DNA from: Bacteroidota bacterium
Lineage (GTDB): Bacteria; Bacteroidota; Ignavibacteria; Kapaibacteriales; UBA2268
DNA length: 64,000 nucleotides
Direction: 5' to 3'
NCBI GenBank assembly: GCA_021780815.1
Contig: JAJXYC010000013.1
Coordinates: forward strand, 1-64,000
Shown: positions 16,891 to 25,102 of the stretch, piece by piece
How positions within the stretch are numbered: the stretch's first letter is position 1
How the letters are laid out: each line of letters starts with the position of its first letter
Program-made: the position numbers and the translations under genes
Notes under the pieces: generated by a model
Database searches by the model: none
Told to the model about the DNA's origin: nothing
The model's input: only the letters and a program-made list of their open reading frames with translations

Positions 16891-17769
16891 ATGACAAAAA
16901 TACAGGCATTATTTCATTCAACGAGACCCAAAACATTACCAGCGAGTTTATCGCCAGTTTTAATTGGAGGTTCTATTGCTTATTACTATGGGAAATTTGA
17001 TTGGTTCCTATTTATCATTGTGTCTTTGTGTGCAATACTAATTCAAATATCGACAAACTATATTAATGAGATATATGATTATAAAAAAGGTGCCGACAAT
17101 GAGCAACGTCAAGGACCTCAACGTTCAGTAGCGGCTGGGTTAATATCACTGAATTTAATGACAAAGATTTCATCTGTAATTATTATAATTACGTTTCTTT
17201 TAGGCTTAATATTAGTTCAACAGTCCGGATTGATAATTTTAATAATAGGAATTTTAAGTTTATTGTTTGCTTGGGCTTATACTGGGGGTCCTTATCCACT
17301 TGCATATAATGGTTTAGCAGAACCTATGGTATTCATTTTTTTTGGATTAATTGCGGTGAATGGGACTGTTTTTGTTTTTATTCATTCAATTACGTGGATT
17401 AGCTTTATTGCGTCGTTAATGCCTGCATTTCTTTCTACGACTTTATTAATGGTGAACAATATTAGAGATGCCGCAACTGATTTAAAAGCGAAAAAATATA
17501 CTCTTGCTGTGAAACTTGGGCAAGTTCGTTCTCGCCGTTTATATTTTATTTTGCATTTAATTAATTTATTTGTTCCTTTTGCTATAACAATTTATTCTTC
17601 AAATCTTTTCTTTTTATTGCCTTTGCTTTCTATTCCATTGAATATACAAGCGGCACGGCTAATTTACATAAAAGAAGGCAAAGAATTAAATAAAGTTTTA
17701 GCTTTAAATGGAGTTTTAATAATGATTAATGGCTTATTAACGTCAATAAGTTTTGTAATAAGTAAATAA
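16891..17769 (+). CDS. menA: 1,4-dihydroxy-2-naphthoate polyprenyltransferase
   Basis: MenA joins a polyprenyl chain to 1,4-dihydroxy-2-naphthoate to make demethylmenaquinone, the step before MenG/UbiE methylation. The 292-residue UbiA-superfamily membrane protein starts with the MenA signature TRPKTLPASLSPVLIG. It has the first Asp-rich motif NYINEIYDYKKGAD (about 60-73) and the second NNIRDAATDLKAKKYTLAV (about 189-207), separated by several transmembrane helices. It indicates a menaquinone-based respiratory chain. A TAATTTTG element (16865-16872) lies 18 bases upstream of the ATG. No other men genes are visible. Its last codons run into a 15-bp tandem repeat, and the ABC-F gene follows 76 bases on. 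Confidence 0.95.
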   Translation: MTKIQALFHSTRPKTLPASLSPVLIGGSIAYYYGKFDWFLFIIVSLCAILIQISTNYINEIYDYKKGADNEQRQGPQRSVAAGLISLNLMTKISSVIIIITFLLGLILVQQSGLIILIIGILSLLFAWAYTGGPYPLAYNGLAEPMVFIFFGLIAVNGTVFVFIHSITWISFIASLMPAFLSTTLLMVNNIRDAATDLKAKKYTLAVKLGQVRSRRLYFILHLINLFVPFAITIYSSNLFFLLPLLSIPLNIQAARLIYIKEGKELNKVLALNGVLIMINGLLTSISFVISK

Positions 17770-17818
17770 TTTTTTAATAAATAATTTTTTAATAAATAAT
17801 TTTTTAATAAATAATTTT
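17763..17818. repeat. 15-bp tandem repeat, about 3.8 copies
   Basis: Three exact copies of TAAATAATTTTTTAA followed by 11 matching bases of a fourth. The first copy contains the final Lys codon and the stop codon of menA. Confidence 0.9.
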
Positions 17819-17845
17819 AGAATTAATCAACTTACCATTAGAATT

Positions 17846-19801
17846 ATGCTTAATGTAAATAATATTTCAATTTATTTTTCGGGAGTTCCTTTATTTAATG
17901 ATATAAGTTTTTCGGTCAATAAAAACGATAGAGTTGGATTAATCGGGCGTAATGGAAGCGGAAAAACAACCTTGCTGAATATTATAGCAGGAACAAGGAT
18001 ACCAGATAGCGGGACAATTTCATTTTCCAAATCATATAAAATTGGTTTTTTGCCGCAGGAACTTAATATCCAATCTAACAGATCTGTTTTTGAAGAAGTG
18101 CAATCATCTTTAAAAGAATTAGAAGCCATTAAGCAACAAATCCAATTTTATGAAGAAAATCTAAGTCAAGAAACTGATGAAAAAGCAATATTGACATATT
18201 CTGAAAAAATCAATGAATTGCATTATCGGTTTGATATACTTGGGGGAAACTCAATTGAATCTGAAATTGAACAAACATTAACAGGATTAGGATTTATAAG
18301 AGAAGAGTTTTCTAAACCGATGGAAACTTTTAGTGGTGGTTGGAGAATGCGTGTAGAACTTGCCAAAATATTGTTAGCAAAGCCTGATTTAATAATGTTA
18401 GATGAACCTACAAATCATTTGGATATTGAATCTTTAATTTGGTTAGAAAAATTTCTTTCAAATTATTTTGGAAGTGTTATTTTAGTTTCTCATGATACTA
18501 AATTTTTAAACAATGTAACCAATCGCACAATTGAAATTTCTAATAAAAGAGTATATGATTTTAAGTTGCAATATTATAGATATTTAGAACTTCGGGAAAA
18601 GCAGATTGAAGAACAAAAATCTGCTTTTAATACGCAGCAAAAAGAAATTGAACGTATTGAAAAATTTATATCTAAATTCCGATATAAAGCAACACTTGCT
18701 TCCAGAGTGCAATCCCGGATTAAACAATTAGAAAAAATTGACCGTATTGAAATAGATGAACCTGATTTAAATAATATAGAACTTAGATTTCCTCCTGTGG
18801 AAAAGTCTTCTTTAAATATTTGTGAAGCAATTAATCTTTCAAAATTTTATGATTCCAAATTAGTTTTAAATGAATTAAATTTTCAAATTCATCGTGGCGA
18901 TAAAATTGCTTTTGTAGGTAAGAATGGTGAAGGTAAAACTACATTAGCAAAGATATTAGCAATGAAAGAAAGCTACTCTGGTAAATTGTATTATGGGAAT
19001 TATTTGCAATTTCAATATTTTTCTCAGATGATTTACGAAGATATAGATTTAAGTAAATCTATACTAAACGAAGTAGAAAGTGTAGCAGTAAATAAAACAC
19101 AAGAGCAAGTTAGGAATATTCTTGGTGCTTTTTTGTTTCAAGGTGATGATGTTCATAAAAAAATTAAAGTGCTTTCTGGTGGGGAGAAATCACGAGTTGC
19201 TCTTGCTAAAATTGTTGTGCTACCGACAAATTTTCTAATTATGGACGAGCCGACTAACCATTTAGATATATTTTCCAAAGCGGTATTAAAAGATGCTTTA
19301 ATGAATTACGATGGTACTTTAATCATTGTTTCGCATGATAGAGAATTCCTTACAGGTCTTACTGAACAAGTTTGGGAAATCAAAAATCACAAACTCAATA
19401 TTTTCTTAGGCGATATTAATGACTATTTAGAGAAAAACGACCTTTTTATTTCATCTAATTATTCACCATTAAAAGAAGTTATTCAAGAGCAAACCCCTTT
19501 ATCCGATGTAAAGGAACAAATCAATACTTATGAAATACGAAAATCTTTGAATAGGGAAATTGAAAAAATTCAGAAAAATATTGTTAAAGTTGAACAAGAA
19601 ATACAAGTGATTGAAGCAAAAATTAAGGATTTTGAAACACAATCGGATAATCCTGATTTTTTTAATGATATTGAAAATTATTTAAAATTACAGCAAGTTT
19701 ATACACAAAATAAAGAAAAATTAAACGAGTTGTATTTAAGTTGGGAAACAGAACATCAACTTTTAGAAGAAAAGAATAACGATTTAAATAATTTAACTTA
19801 A
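17846..19801 (+). CDS. ABC-F family ATPase (Uup/YheS-like)
   Basis: ABC-F proteins have two fused ABC ATPase domains and no membrane part; they bind the ribosomal E site to rescue or tune translation, and some give antibiotic resistance. The 651-residue protein has a first ATPase with Walker A GRNGSGKTT (34-42) and SGGWRMRVELAK...LDEPTNHLD, and a second with GKNGEGKTT and LSGGEKSRVALAK...MDEPTNHLD. The linker between them is helical and charged (about 245-310). A C-terminal coiled coil of about 100 residues (NREIEKIQKNIVKVEQEIQ) resembles that of Uup/YheS members. It ends 5 bases from the convergent end of the receiver-kinase gene, with no hairpin between. Confidence 0.93.
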   Translation: MLNVNNISIYFSGVPLFNDISFSVNKNDRVGLIGRNGSGKTTLLNIIAGTRIPDSGTISFSKSYKIGFLPQELNIQSNRSVFEEVQSSLKELEAIKQQIQFYEENLSQETDEKAILTYSEKINELHYRFDILGGNSIESEIEQTLTGLGFIREEFSKPMETFSGGWRMRVELAKILLAKPDLIMLDEPTNHLDIESLIWLEKFLSNYFGSVILVSHDTKFLNNVTNRTIEISNKRVYDFKLQYYRYLELREKQIEEQKSAFNTQQKEIERIEKFISKFRYKATLASRVQSRIKQLEKIDRIEIDEPDLNNIELRFPPVEKSSLNICEAINLSKFYDSKLVLNELNFQIHRGDKIAFVGKNGEGKTTLAKILAMKESYSGKLYYGNYLQFQYFSQMIYEDIDLSKSILNEVESVAVNKTQEQVRNILGAFLFQGDDVHKKIKVLSGGEKSRVALAKIVVLPTNFLIMDEPTNHLDIFSKAVLKDALMNYDGTLIIVSHDREFLTGLTEQVWEIKNHKLNIFLGDINDYLEKNDLFISSNYSPLKEVIQEQTPLSDVKEQINTYEIRKSLNREIEKIQKNIVKVEQEIQVIEAKIKDFETQSDNPDFFNDIENYLKLQQVYTQNKEKLNELYLSWETEHQLLEEKNNDLNNLT

Positions 19802-19806
19802 TAAAA

Positions 19807-20913
19807 TTATTCTTCTTTTTGGAATGGGAAAGAAATAAATACATTTGTACCGTTCCCTTCACTACTTTGAATTGTAAAAGAGCCGTTATGTAATTCGGTT
19901 AATCTTTTAGCAATAATCAATCCTAAACCAACGCCTTGTTGTTCAAAAACATCACGCTCAAATTGCATTAAAGCGCCGATATTGTCAATTTGTTGTCGAG
20001 ACATACCGCGTCCTTGGTCCGTAATTTTAATGTTAAATAGGTCGTTATTAATATTAGCTTCAATTTTAACTTCATTGTTCATATTTGAGAATTTAAAAGC
20101 ATTATCAGTAATTTCTTCAATAATTTTATGAAAGCTTTCGGAAGAAATAGCAATAGAAATATCATTAACTTCAGCATCGACCAACAAATCGTTAGGGCGG
20201 TTATAACGGACACTAACAAAAGCGGCAATATCATAAAGCATTGCCGCTGGTTCAATTGTTTTTTGTGTTAATAATTGGGCAGAACGTTCTTTGCTTGATG
20301 CAATTGTTTCAATTCTACTATAAATCAGATAATTTTCAGTAATTTTAAGCAATCTTTTCGATGAATCTATAATATCAGTTGCAAGTTCTTTAATTTCGTC
20401 AGGTAAAAGTTTTTCGGGATTATTTTGCAAGAATTTTGCTGAACCCATAACTTGATTTAAAACTGTACGAAATTCATGAGGTAAAACTTGTGTAACGGAT
20501 TTGCTTACTTCTTGTACTTTTTCTTCTAAAACTTTTTCTTGCAAAGATGACTTTTGCAATTGAGCAGTAATTGAGGTTATAAGTTCGTCTCGGGAATATG
20601 GTTTTACTAAAAAATCATCAGCGCCAAGTTGCATTCCGACTCTAATATTTTGCCGTTCTGTAAAAGCAGTAAGAAAAATAAAAGGAATACGAGCAGTATT
20701 TGGATTTTCTCGTATTGCTTTTAATACTCCATACCCATCAAGTCGGGGCATAGAAATATCACATAAAATCAAATCAGGTTTTTTTTCTTCTGCTAATTCC
20801 AAACCTTCAATTCCATCACGTGCCGTTATGACATCGTACCCTTCAAAATTTAACAAAGTACGTGTAGATTCTAATATAAAAGAAGCATCATCTATAACTA
20901 AAATTGATTTCAT
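19807..20913 (-). CDS. Receiver-histidine kinase hybrid
   Basis: A 368-residue soluble signalling protein. The N-terminal receiver (1-120) has the acid pair DD8-9, phospho-acceptor Asp52 (LILCDISMP) and Lys104 (LVKPYS). A HisKA-type H-box follows at His146 (LPHEFRTVLN) and then a complete HATPase: N-box EEITDNAFKFSN (Asn271), G1 DQGRGMS and G2 QQGVGLGLIIAKRL. It should autophosphorylate and be controlled by phosphorylation of its receiver, as in phosphorelays where another kinase sits upstream. It is encoded 102 bases after the CHASE-PAS protein and the lone receiver on the same strand, so the three probably form one relay. A TAAATTTG element (20986-20979, minus strand) precedes it. Confidence 0.93.
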   Translation of the reverse strand: MKSILVIDDASFILESTRTLLNFEGYDVITARDGIEGLELAEEKKPDLILCDISMPRLDGYGVLKAIRENPNTARIPFIFLTAFTERQNIRVGMQLGADDFLVKPYSRDELITSITAQLQKSSLQEKVLEEKVQEVSKSVTQVLPHEFRTVLNQVMGSAKFLQNNPEKLLPDEIKELATDIIDSSKRLLKITENYLIYSRIETIASSKERSAQLLTQKTIEPAAMLYDIAAFVSVRYNRPNDLLVDAEVNDISIAISSESFHKIIEEITDNAFKFSNMNNEVKIEANINNDLFNIKITDQGRGMSRQQIDNIGALMQFERDVFEQQGVGLGLIIAKRLTELHNGSFTIQSSEGNGTNVFISFPFQKEE

Positions 20914-21015
20914 TTACTATTTAATAAATATTTAAACATTAATACATATAAATTTAAAAAATTACACATTCTATTTTTCAAATTTACAGAATTTTTATGA
21001 AACTTGTGTTTCTTT

Positions 21016-23217
21016 TTATATTATTTTCCTTTTTAAAGGCAAATTAATTGTTGATAGATTTTGGTCATCTCGTCCAAAAGTATCAAAAGAAACTTGACCA
21101 TTCATAATTCTAATCTTTGAAGCAGCTTTTGCAAATCTAAATATTACTTCTTCTTTATCATCTTTTAAAATATCAATAATATCGTCCATTGATTCTTTAT
21201 ATAAAGATATTAAATCAGAGACAAAAGGATTAGGTGGTGCTAAAATCTGTAAACTAACTGTGCCATCAAAATCATTAATTTCAATTGAAAAATCAACTTG
21301 TTGATTGGTTAGACCTTCGGTTAAAGCTGATATTATTTCATATAGAGAGCGAATAAGATGTTTTTCGCTAATTTGCAAAGTAATATGTTCTAAATTATCA
21401 GGAGAAGATATTTTAATATTATTTTCTTCTAATTGTTTTTGGATTTCATGAATTACTTTGCTAAATTTAACATTATCCAGATTTACTTCTGAATTAGTTC
21501 CTTGCAAAGCAACATCAACGAAATCGGAAACGAAAGAGAAAATTTCCTCACTACTTTCTTCGGCTAATTTAATATAATTAGAAAGTTCCTCTTCGTTATC
21601 ATAAAATTTTTCATTTAAAAGCTGCAAATAACCAAGTACCCCAGTAAGTGAGTTCCTAAGTTGATGGCTTGCATTAATCATAAACATAGTTTTGGCTTCA
21701 TTGGCTTCTTGTGCTACATAACTTGCTAAATGTATCTGTCTTGAACGTAATTCAGCTTCTTCTTCTGCTTTCTTTTCTAATGTAACATCTCTTCCAATTA
21801 CATAAGCCAATCCATCGTCTTTGGATATTGTTAAGCTCCAATTTACCCATATTTCGCTTTTGTCTTTCTTCTTCATTCTTACATCAATTCTTTGTAAAGT
21901 TTCGTCTGTGTTTTCGTTTAGTATTTCTTGGAAATTATTTTTTTCTTTTTCATTAGTAAATAAGTCAAAAATTGAATTTCCAATCAATTCATTTGGCAGT
22001 AATCCAAATATTTTTTCGGAAGCTGGGTTCATTGAACGCCAAATACCGGTTAAATCCATAGCGGCAATAATATCTTGTGTGTTTTCTATAATTCTACGTT
22101 GTGAACGTGTCATTCGTTCTGCTAAATCTAATGCTCTGCCACGGCTTGTGATTACCGATAAAATAAATCCAAATAAAACTAAGCTAAGTATTAATGAAAT
22201 ACCTAAAGCTAAATAGGGCATATATTGTTGTAATGCTCCACCGAAATTTTTCACAGTATAGAATTTTAATTCTATTTCTTTATCTGCTATTTTGAAAATA
22301 ACGGAACTTGAAAGTGATGGTGTAAATGTAGAAAGTGAATGAGCATTGCTTGAAGAAAAAATTAAATTTGATTGTCCGTTTCGTTTTTCAAAGAACTGGA
22401 AAATAATAGAAGAATCAGTTGGAAAAACAGTTCTATTCAAAGAAGAGCCGCCAGCAAGAGATTCCTCAAAGAATGCTTTTACATCAATTTCCATTCCAAG
22501 GGCACCTTGAAAAGATTGTTTTCGTTCCTCTAATGTTTCTAATTTTGCATTTTTAGGATAAATCGGAGAAAATAGGAAAGTAGTTAAAGTATTTTTATGG
22601 ATTGGGAATTTTATAAAATCACTTGCAACTAATTCGTTGTTGTCTAATGCCTTTTCAAAAGCTGTTTTCAATTCAGGGATAGTTGCAATATCAAACCCCA
22701 GTAATTTATCTTGATAATTAGAAAATGGCACCATCATTTGTACAGCATAATAAAAAGGTCGGTCTCCTGCTGGGTTAATTTGATAATCATAATAACCAAT
22801 TGATTGTGAATTATAAATAAATTGACCTTTTTGTGCATTATTTACAGGCAATATATATGAAATTGAGACAATTGAATTATAAGTTTTAGTTGGGACTGTG
22901 CCATAAATTTCAAAATAATCTCGAACAACTTGTGGAACTATATCATAAAGACCACGCATTGAATTTAAAATTTCTGTTTCTGTTTGTAATAAATTATTTA
23001 ATCTTGTATCTACTGATTGTATAGCCTTTTCAAATTCTGTTCTACGGCTATTTTCGACATTAGATTTTGTGCTTCTAAAAACGAAATAACTAATCATTAA
23101 GAAAATGACTAAAATTATATAAGCCGGATAAGTTTTTGAAAAGCTATAGATTGAAATTTGTTTCTTTGCACTTTCTTTAAGTATTTGCTCAAAACTTTTG
23201 TTATTATTTTCATTCAT
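21016..23217 (-). CDS. CHASE-PAS histidine-kinase-like membrane sensor with degenerate ATPase end
   Basis: The start is set at ATG 23217 (MNENNNKS), because GGAGG lies ideally 5-8 bases before it; the in-frame ATG at 23229 lies before that ribosome binding site. The 733-residue protein has a transmembrane helix (about 28-46), a periplasmic CHASE-like domain to about 330 (MRGLYDI...VVRDYFEIYG), a second helix (about 335-358) and a PAS domain (about 370-485). A HisKA-like region contains His518 in INASHQLRNSLTG. The part after it should be the HATPase, but the N-box (NAxKF), DxGxG and GxGLG motifs are absent. It may be a pseudokinase or regulatory partner of the adjacent receiver-kinase. Confidence 0.85.
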   Translation of the reverse strand: MNENNNKSFEQILKESAKKQISIYSFSKTYPAYIILVIFLMISYFVFRSTKSNVENSRRTEFEKAIQSVDTRLNNLLQTETEILNSMRGLYDIVPQVVRDYFEIYGTVPTKTYNSIVSISYILPVNNAQKGQFIYNSQSIGYYDYQINPAGDRPFYYAVQMMVPFSNYQDKLLGFDIATIPELKTAFEKALDNNELVASDFIKFPIHKNTLTTFLFSPIYPKNAKLETLEERKQSFQGALGMEIDVKAFFEESLAGGSSLNRTVFPTDSSIIFQFFEKRNGQSNLIFSSSNAHSLSTFTPSLSSSVIFKIADKEIELKFYTVKNFGGALQQYMPYLALGISLILSLVLFGFILSVITSRGRALDLAERMTRSQRRIIENTQDIIAAMDLTGIWRSMNPASEKIFGLLPNELIGNSIFDLFTNEKEKNNFQEILNENTDETLQRIDVRMKKKDKSEIWVNWSLTISKDDGLAYVIGRDVTLEKKAEEEAELRSRQIHLASYVAQEANEAKTMFMINASHQLRNSLTGVLGYLQLLNEKFYDNEEELSNYIKLAEESSEEIFSFVSDFVDVALQGTNSEVNLDNVKFSKVIHEIQKQLEENNIKISSPDNLEHITLQISEKHLIRSLYEIISALTEGLTNQQVDFSIEINDFDGTVSLQILAPPNPFVSDLISLYKESMDDIIDILKDDKEEVIFRFAKAASKIRIMNGQVSFDTFGRDDQNLSTINLPLKRKII

Positions 23218-23231
23218 AAAGACCTCCATTA

Positions 23232-23609
23232 TTACAAGGCATTTAAAATAGATTCAACATCAGGGACAAAAGTAGAAGTATTTACTGGTTTTGATATATA
23301 GCCATCAAAACCTGCTTTGAGGAATTTATCTCTGTCATTAGAGCCAGCAAATCCTGTGATAGCTATTATTTTCTTTTGTTTATAATCAGGAATTTCTCTA
23401 ATATATTGAATTAATTCTGTGCCGTTCATATCAGGGAGGAGGATGTCCATTATAATTCCTATGGCAGTGTTTGATTTGAGCCAATCCAGAGCTGAACGAC
23501 CATTTTCAAAATCAAATACCTCGTAGCCCGATTTCTTTAATAACAAAGCAAATAGTTTCCGATTGGGAGTATTATCCTCAATTATGCAAATAGGTTTTGA
23601 AGTTTCCAT
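23232..23609 (-). CDS. Single-domain response regulator
   Basis: This 125-residue protein consists only of a CheY-like receiver: acidic pair ED11-12, phospho-acceptor Asp55 (IIMDILLPDMNG), Thr85 (AITGFAG) and Lys107 (ISKPVN). There is no output domain, so it works by protein contact or as a phosphate shuttle. It lies 14 bases upstream of the CHASE-PAS sensor in the same transcript direction. Together with the receiver-kinase hybrid this makes a compact three-gene relay. It begins 80 bases after the end of the surface-protein run that precedes it on this strand. Confidence 0.93.
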   Translation of the reverse strand: METSKPICIIEDNTPNRKLFALLLKKSGYEVFDFENGRSALDWLKSNTAIGIIMDILLPDMNGTELIQYIREIPDYKQKKIIAITGFAGSNDRDKFLKAGFDGYISKPVNTSTFVPDVESILNAL

Positions 23610-23689
23610 ATTGTTTCTATAATTTATAAGTGTTTTACAATTTTTATATTTTTCAAAAATAATAATAATAAATGGTTCACATAGAAATT

Positions 23690-25096
23690 TTATTTCATAC
23701 GTTCAACCATAATTTCTAATCTACGATTTTTGGAACGATTTGCTTCACTTGTATTGGGAACAAGTGGCACAAGTGCCCCTCTACCACGTGATATTATACG
23801 ACCACTTGGAACACCTTTGTTCCTTAATTCTTGCATAGCTGCTGTTGCACGCTCAGTTGAAATTTTATTTTGGATATCACGAGTTCCACGGTCATCAGTA
23901 TGACCTTCAACTATTACCCTGTATCCAGGATTTTGCTTTAAGAAATCTGCAACTGCACTGAGGTATTCTTTCATTTCTTTTGATAAAATCGTATTGTTTA
24001 TATTTTTACCAAATTCAAAGTTTATATTTTTATTTGGCATAATAATAATTTGCTTTTTCTGTTCAAGAGGTTTCGTTTCAGGGACTTTTACCTCTAATGA
24101 TGAAATTTCAGAAGTATCTGGCACAATTTTAGATATTTTAGGAATTTCAAAATAACTTAAATCAGCACTTTCGATGGAACTTTCATGAAAGCCAGAGAAA
24201 TAAACTCCATTTTCTCTTGCAACAGAAGCAAGGAATGCAGGCGGTTCAACATAATTTGGGTTAAAAGGTAATGTATCTATTTGTCTTTTATCAGAACCAA
24301 TTTTTACTATTATTCCGATTTGCAATGAAATTCCATTATAATTTGAACCCCAATCTGATAACAAATTAGTTCCACCATTTAATAAGATATAAGTTGAGAA
24401 ACTTGAACGAGCATATTTAGAAATACTTGCTGAAAAGAAATCATAACCAAAACCGATATTTAAACCTCCACGAAAATTGACTGCGGAGTAATCTATTTTT
24501 CTCTTTTCTTGAATTATTTCTGGATTGTGAAAACTTTTTAATTGGTCAGCAAAAGCATTTAGAGGTATTGAAAAATCAAATCCTGAAAACCAATATAATC
24601 CACTTAAAAAGTTTAAGTCAAATCTTACTGCTGGCGAGATTGTTATATAATTATATGTCGTTTGATTTTCGTATGTTGTCTGCAAACTATCATTAGCATT
24701 TAAACTTGTTTTAGATATTTTATAATCGATTAAACTAATTTTTAAATTGATACCCCATTGATTTTCTTTCTTTTTCCATTCACTAAAAATTCCAAGATTA
24801 TAGCCCCAGCCTATTCCTCCTGAGTAATTTAATATATTATTAAATTGTTCCCAGCCGGGGAATATATTTTCAGGTACAATTAATTTCCCAAAATAAAAGT
24901 TAGTTTGTGGAGTTAAACCAAAAAAAGGTCCAAACCACCAGTCGCCCGGCGTTCTGTTTATTAACAAAGTATCTTTTTGACTTGTTATTTCTATATCACG
25001 CAACGTTGCATCAATCAATTGCGATTTTATATCTAATGGTGTTAGGCTGACCATTATAATTAATATTAACAATATGTACTTTTTTTCTTTTAACAT
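23690..25096 (-). CDS. OmpA-domain outer-membrane protein
   Basis: The 468-residue protein has a signal peptide (to about residue 25, ending IKS-Q), an N-terminal beta-rich region of about 35-250 resembling an outer-membrane barrel (WWFGPFFGLTPQTNFYFG, alternating aromatic strands), a linker, and a C-terminal OmpA/Pal peptidoglycan-binding domain from about 355. That domain shows NINFEFGKN, VEGHTDDRGTRDIQNKIS, ERATAAMQELRNKGV, ISRGRG and NRSKNRRLEI, with the Asp and Arg that bind diaminopimelate. It should tie the outer membrane to the cell wall. It is the last gene of a tight run of secreted-protein genes (6 bases after the WD40-like gene), so it may anchor their products. Confidence 0.9.
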   Translation of the reverse strand: MLKEKKYILLILIIMVSLTPLDIKSQLIDATLRDIEITSQKDTLLINRTPGDWWFGPFFGLTPQTNFYFGKLIVPENIFPGWEQFNNILNYSGGIGWGYNLGIFSEWKKKENQWGINLKISLIDYKISKTSLNANDSLQTTYENQTTYNYITISPAVRFDLNFLSGLYWFSGFDFSIPLNAFADQLKSFHNPEIIQEKRKIDYSAVNFRGGLNIGFGYDFFSASISKYARSSFSTYILLNGGTNLLSDWGSNYNGISLQIGIIVKIGSDKRQIDTLPFNPNYVEPPAFLASVARENGVYFSGFHESSIESADLSYFEIPKISKIVPDTSEISSLEVKVPETKPLEQKKQIIIMPNKNINFEFGKNINNTILSKEMKEYLSAVADFLKQNPGYRVIVEGHTDDRGTRDIQNKISTERATAAMQELRNKGVPSGRIISRGRGALVPLVPNTSEANRSKNRRLEIMVERMK

Positions 25097-25102
25097 TAAA
25101 GT

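Noticed and set aside
17763-17818. Tandem repeat considered as a CRISPR or origin iteron
   Set aside because: Unit is 15 bp with no spacers, and no replication gene or DnaA-box cluster is nearby.
21821-22216. 131-aa frame on the plus strand
   Set aside because: Lies wholly antisense to the CHASE-PAS sensor gene, whose PAS and transmembrane motifs are clearly coding.
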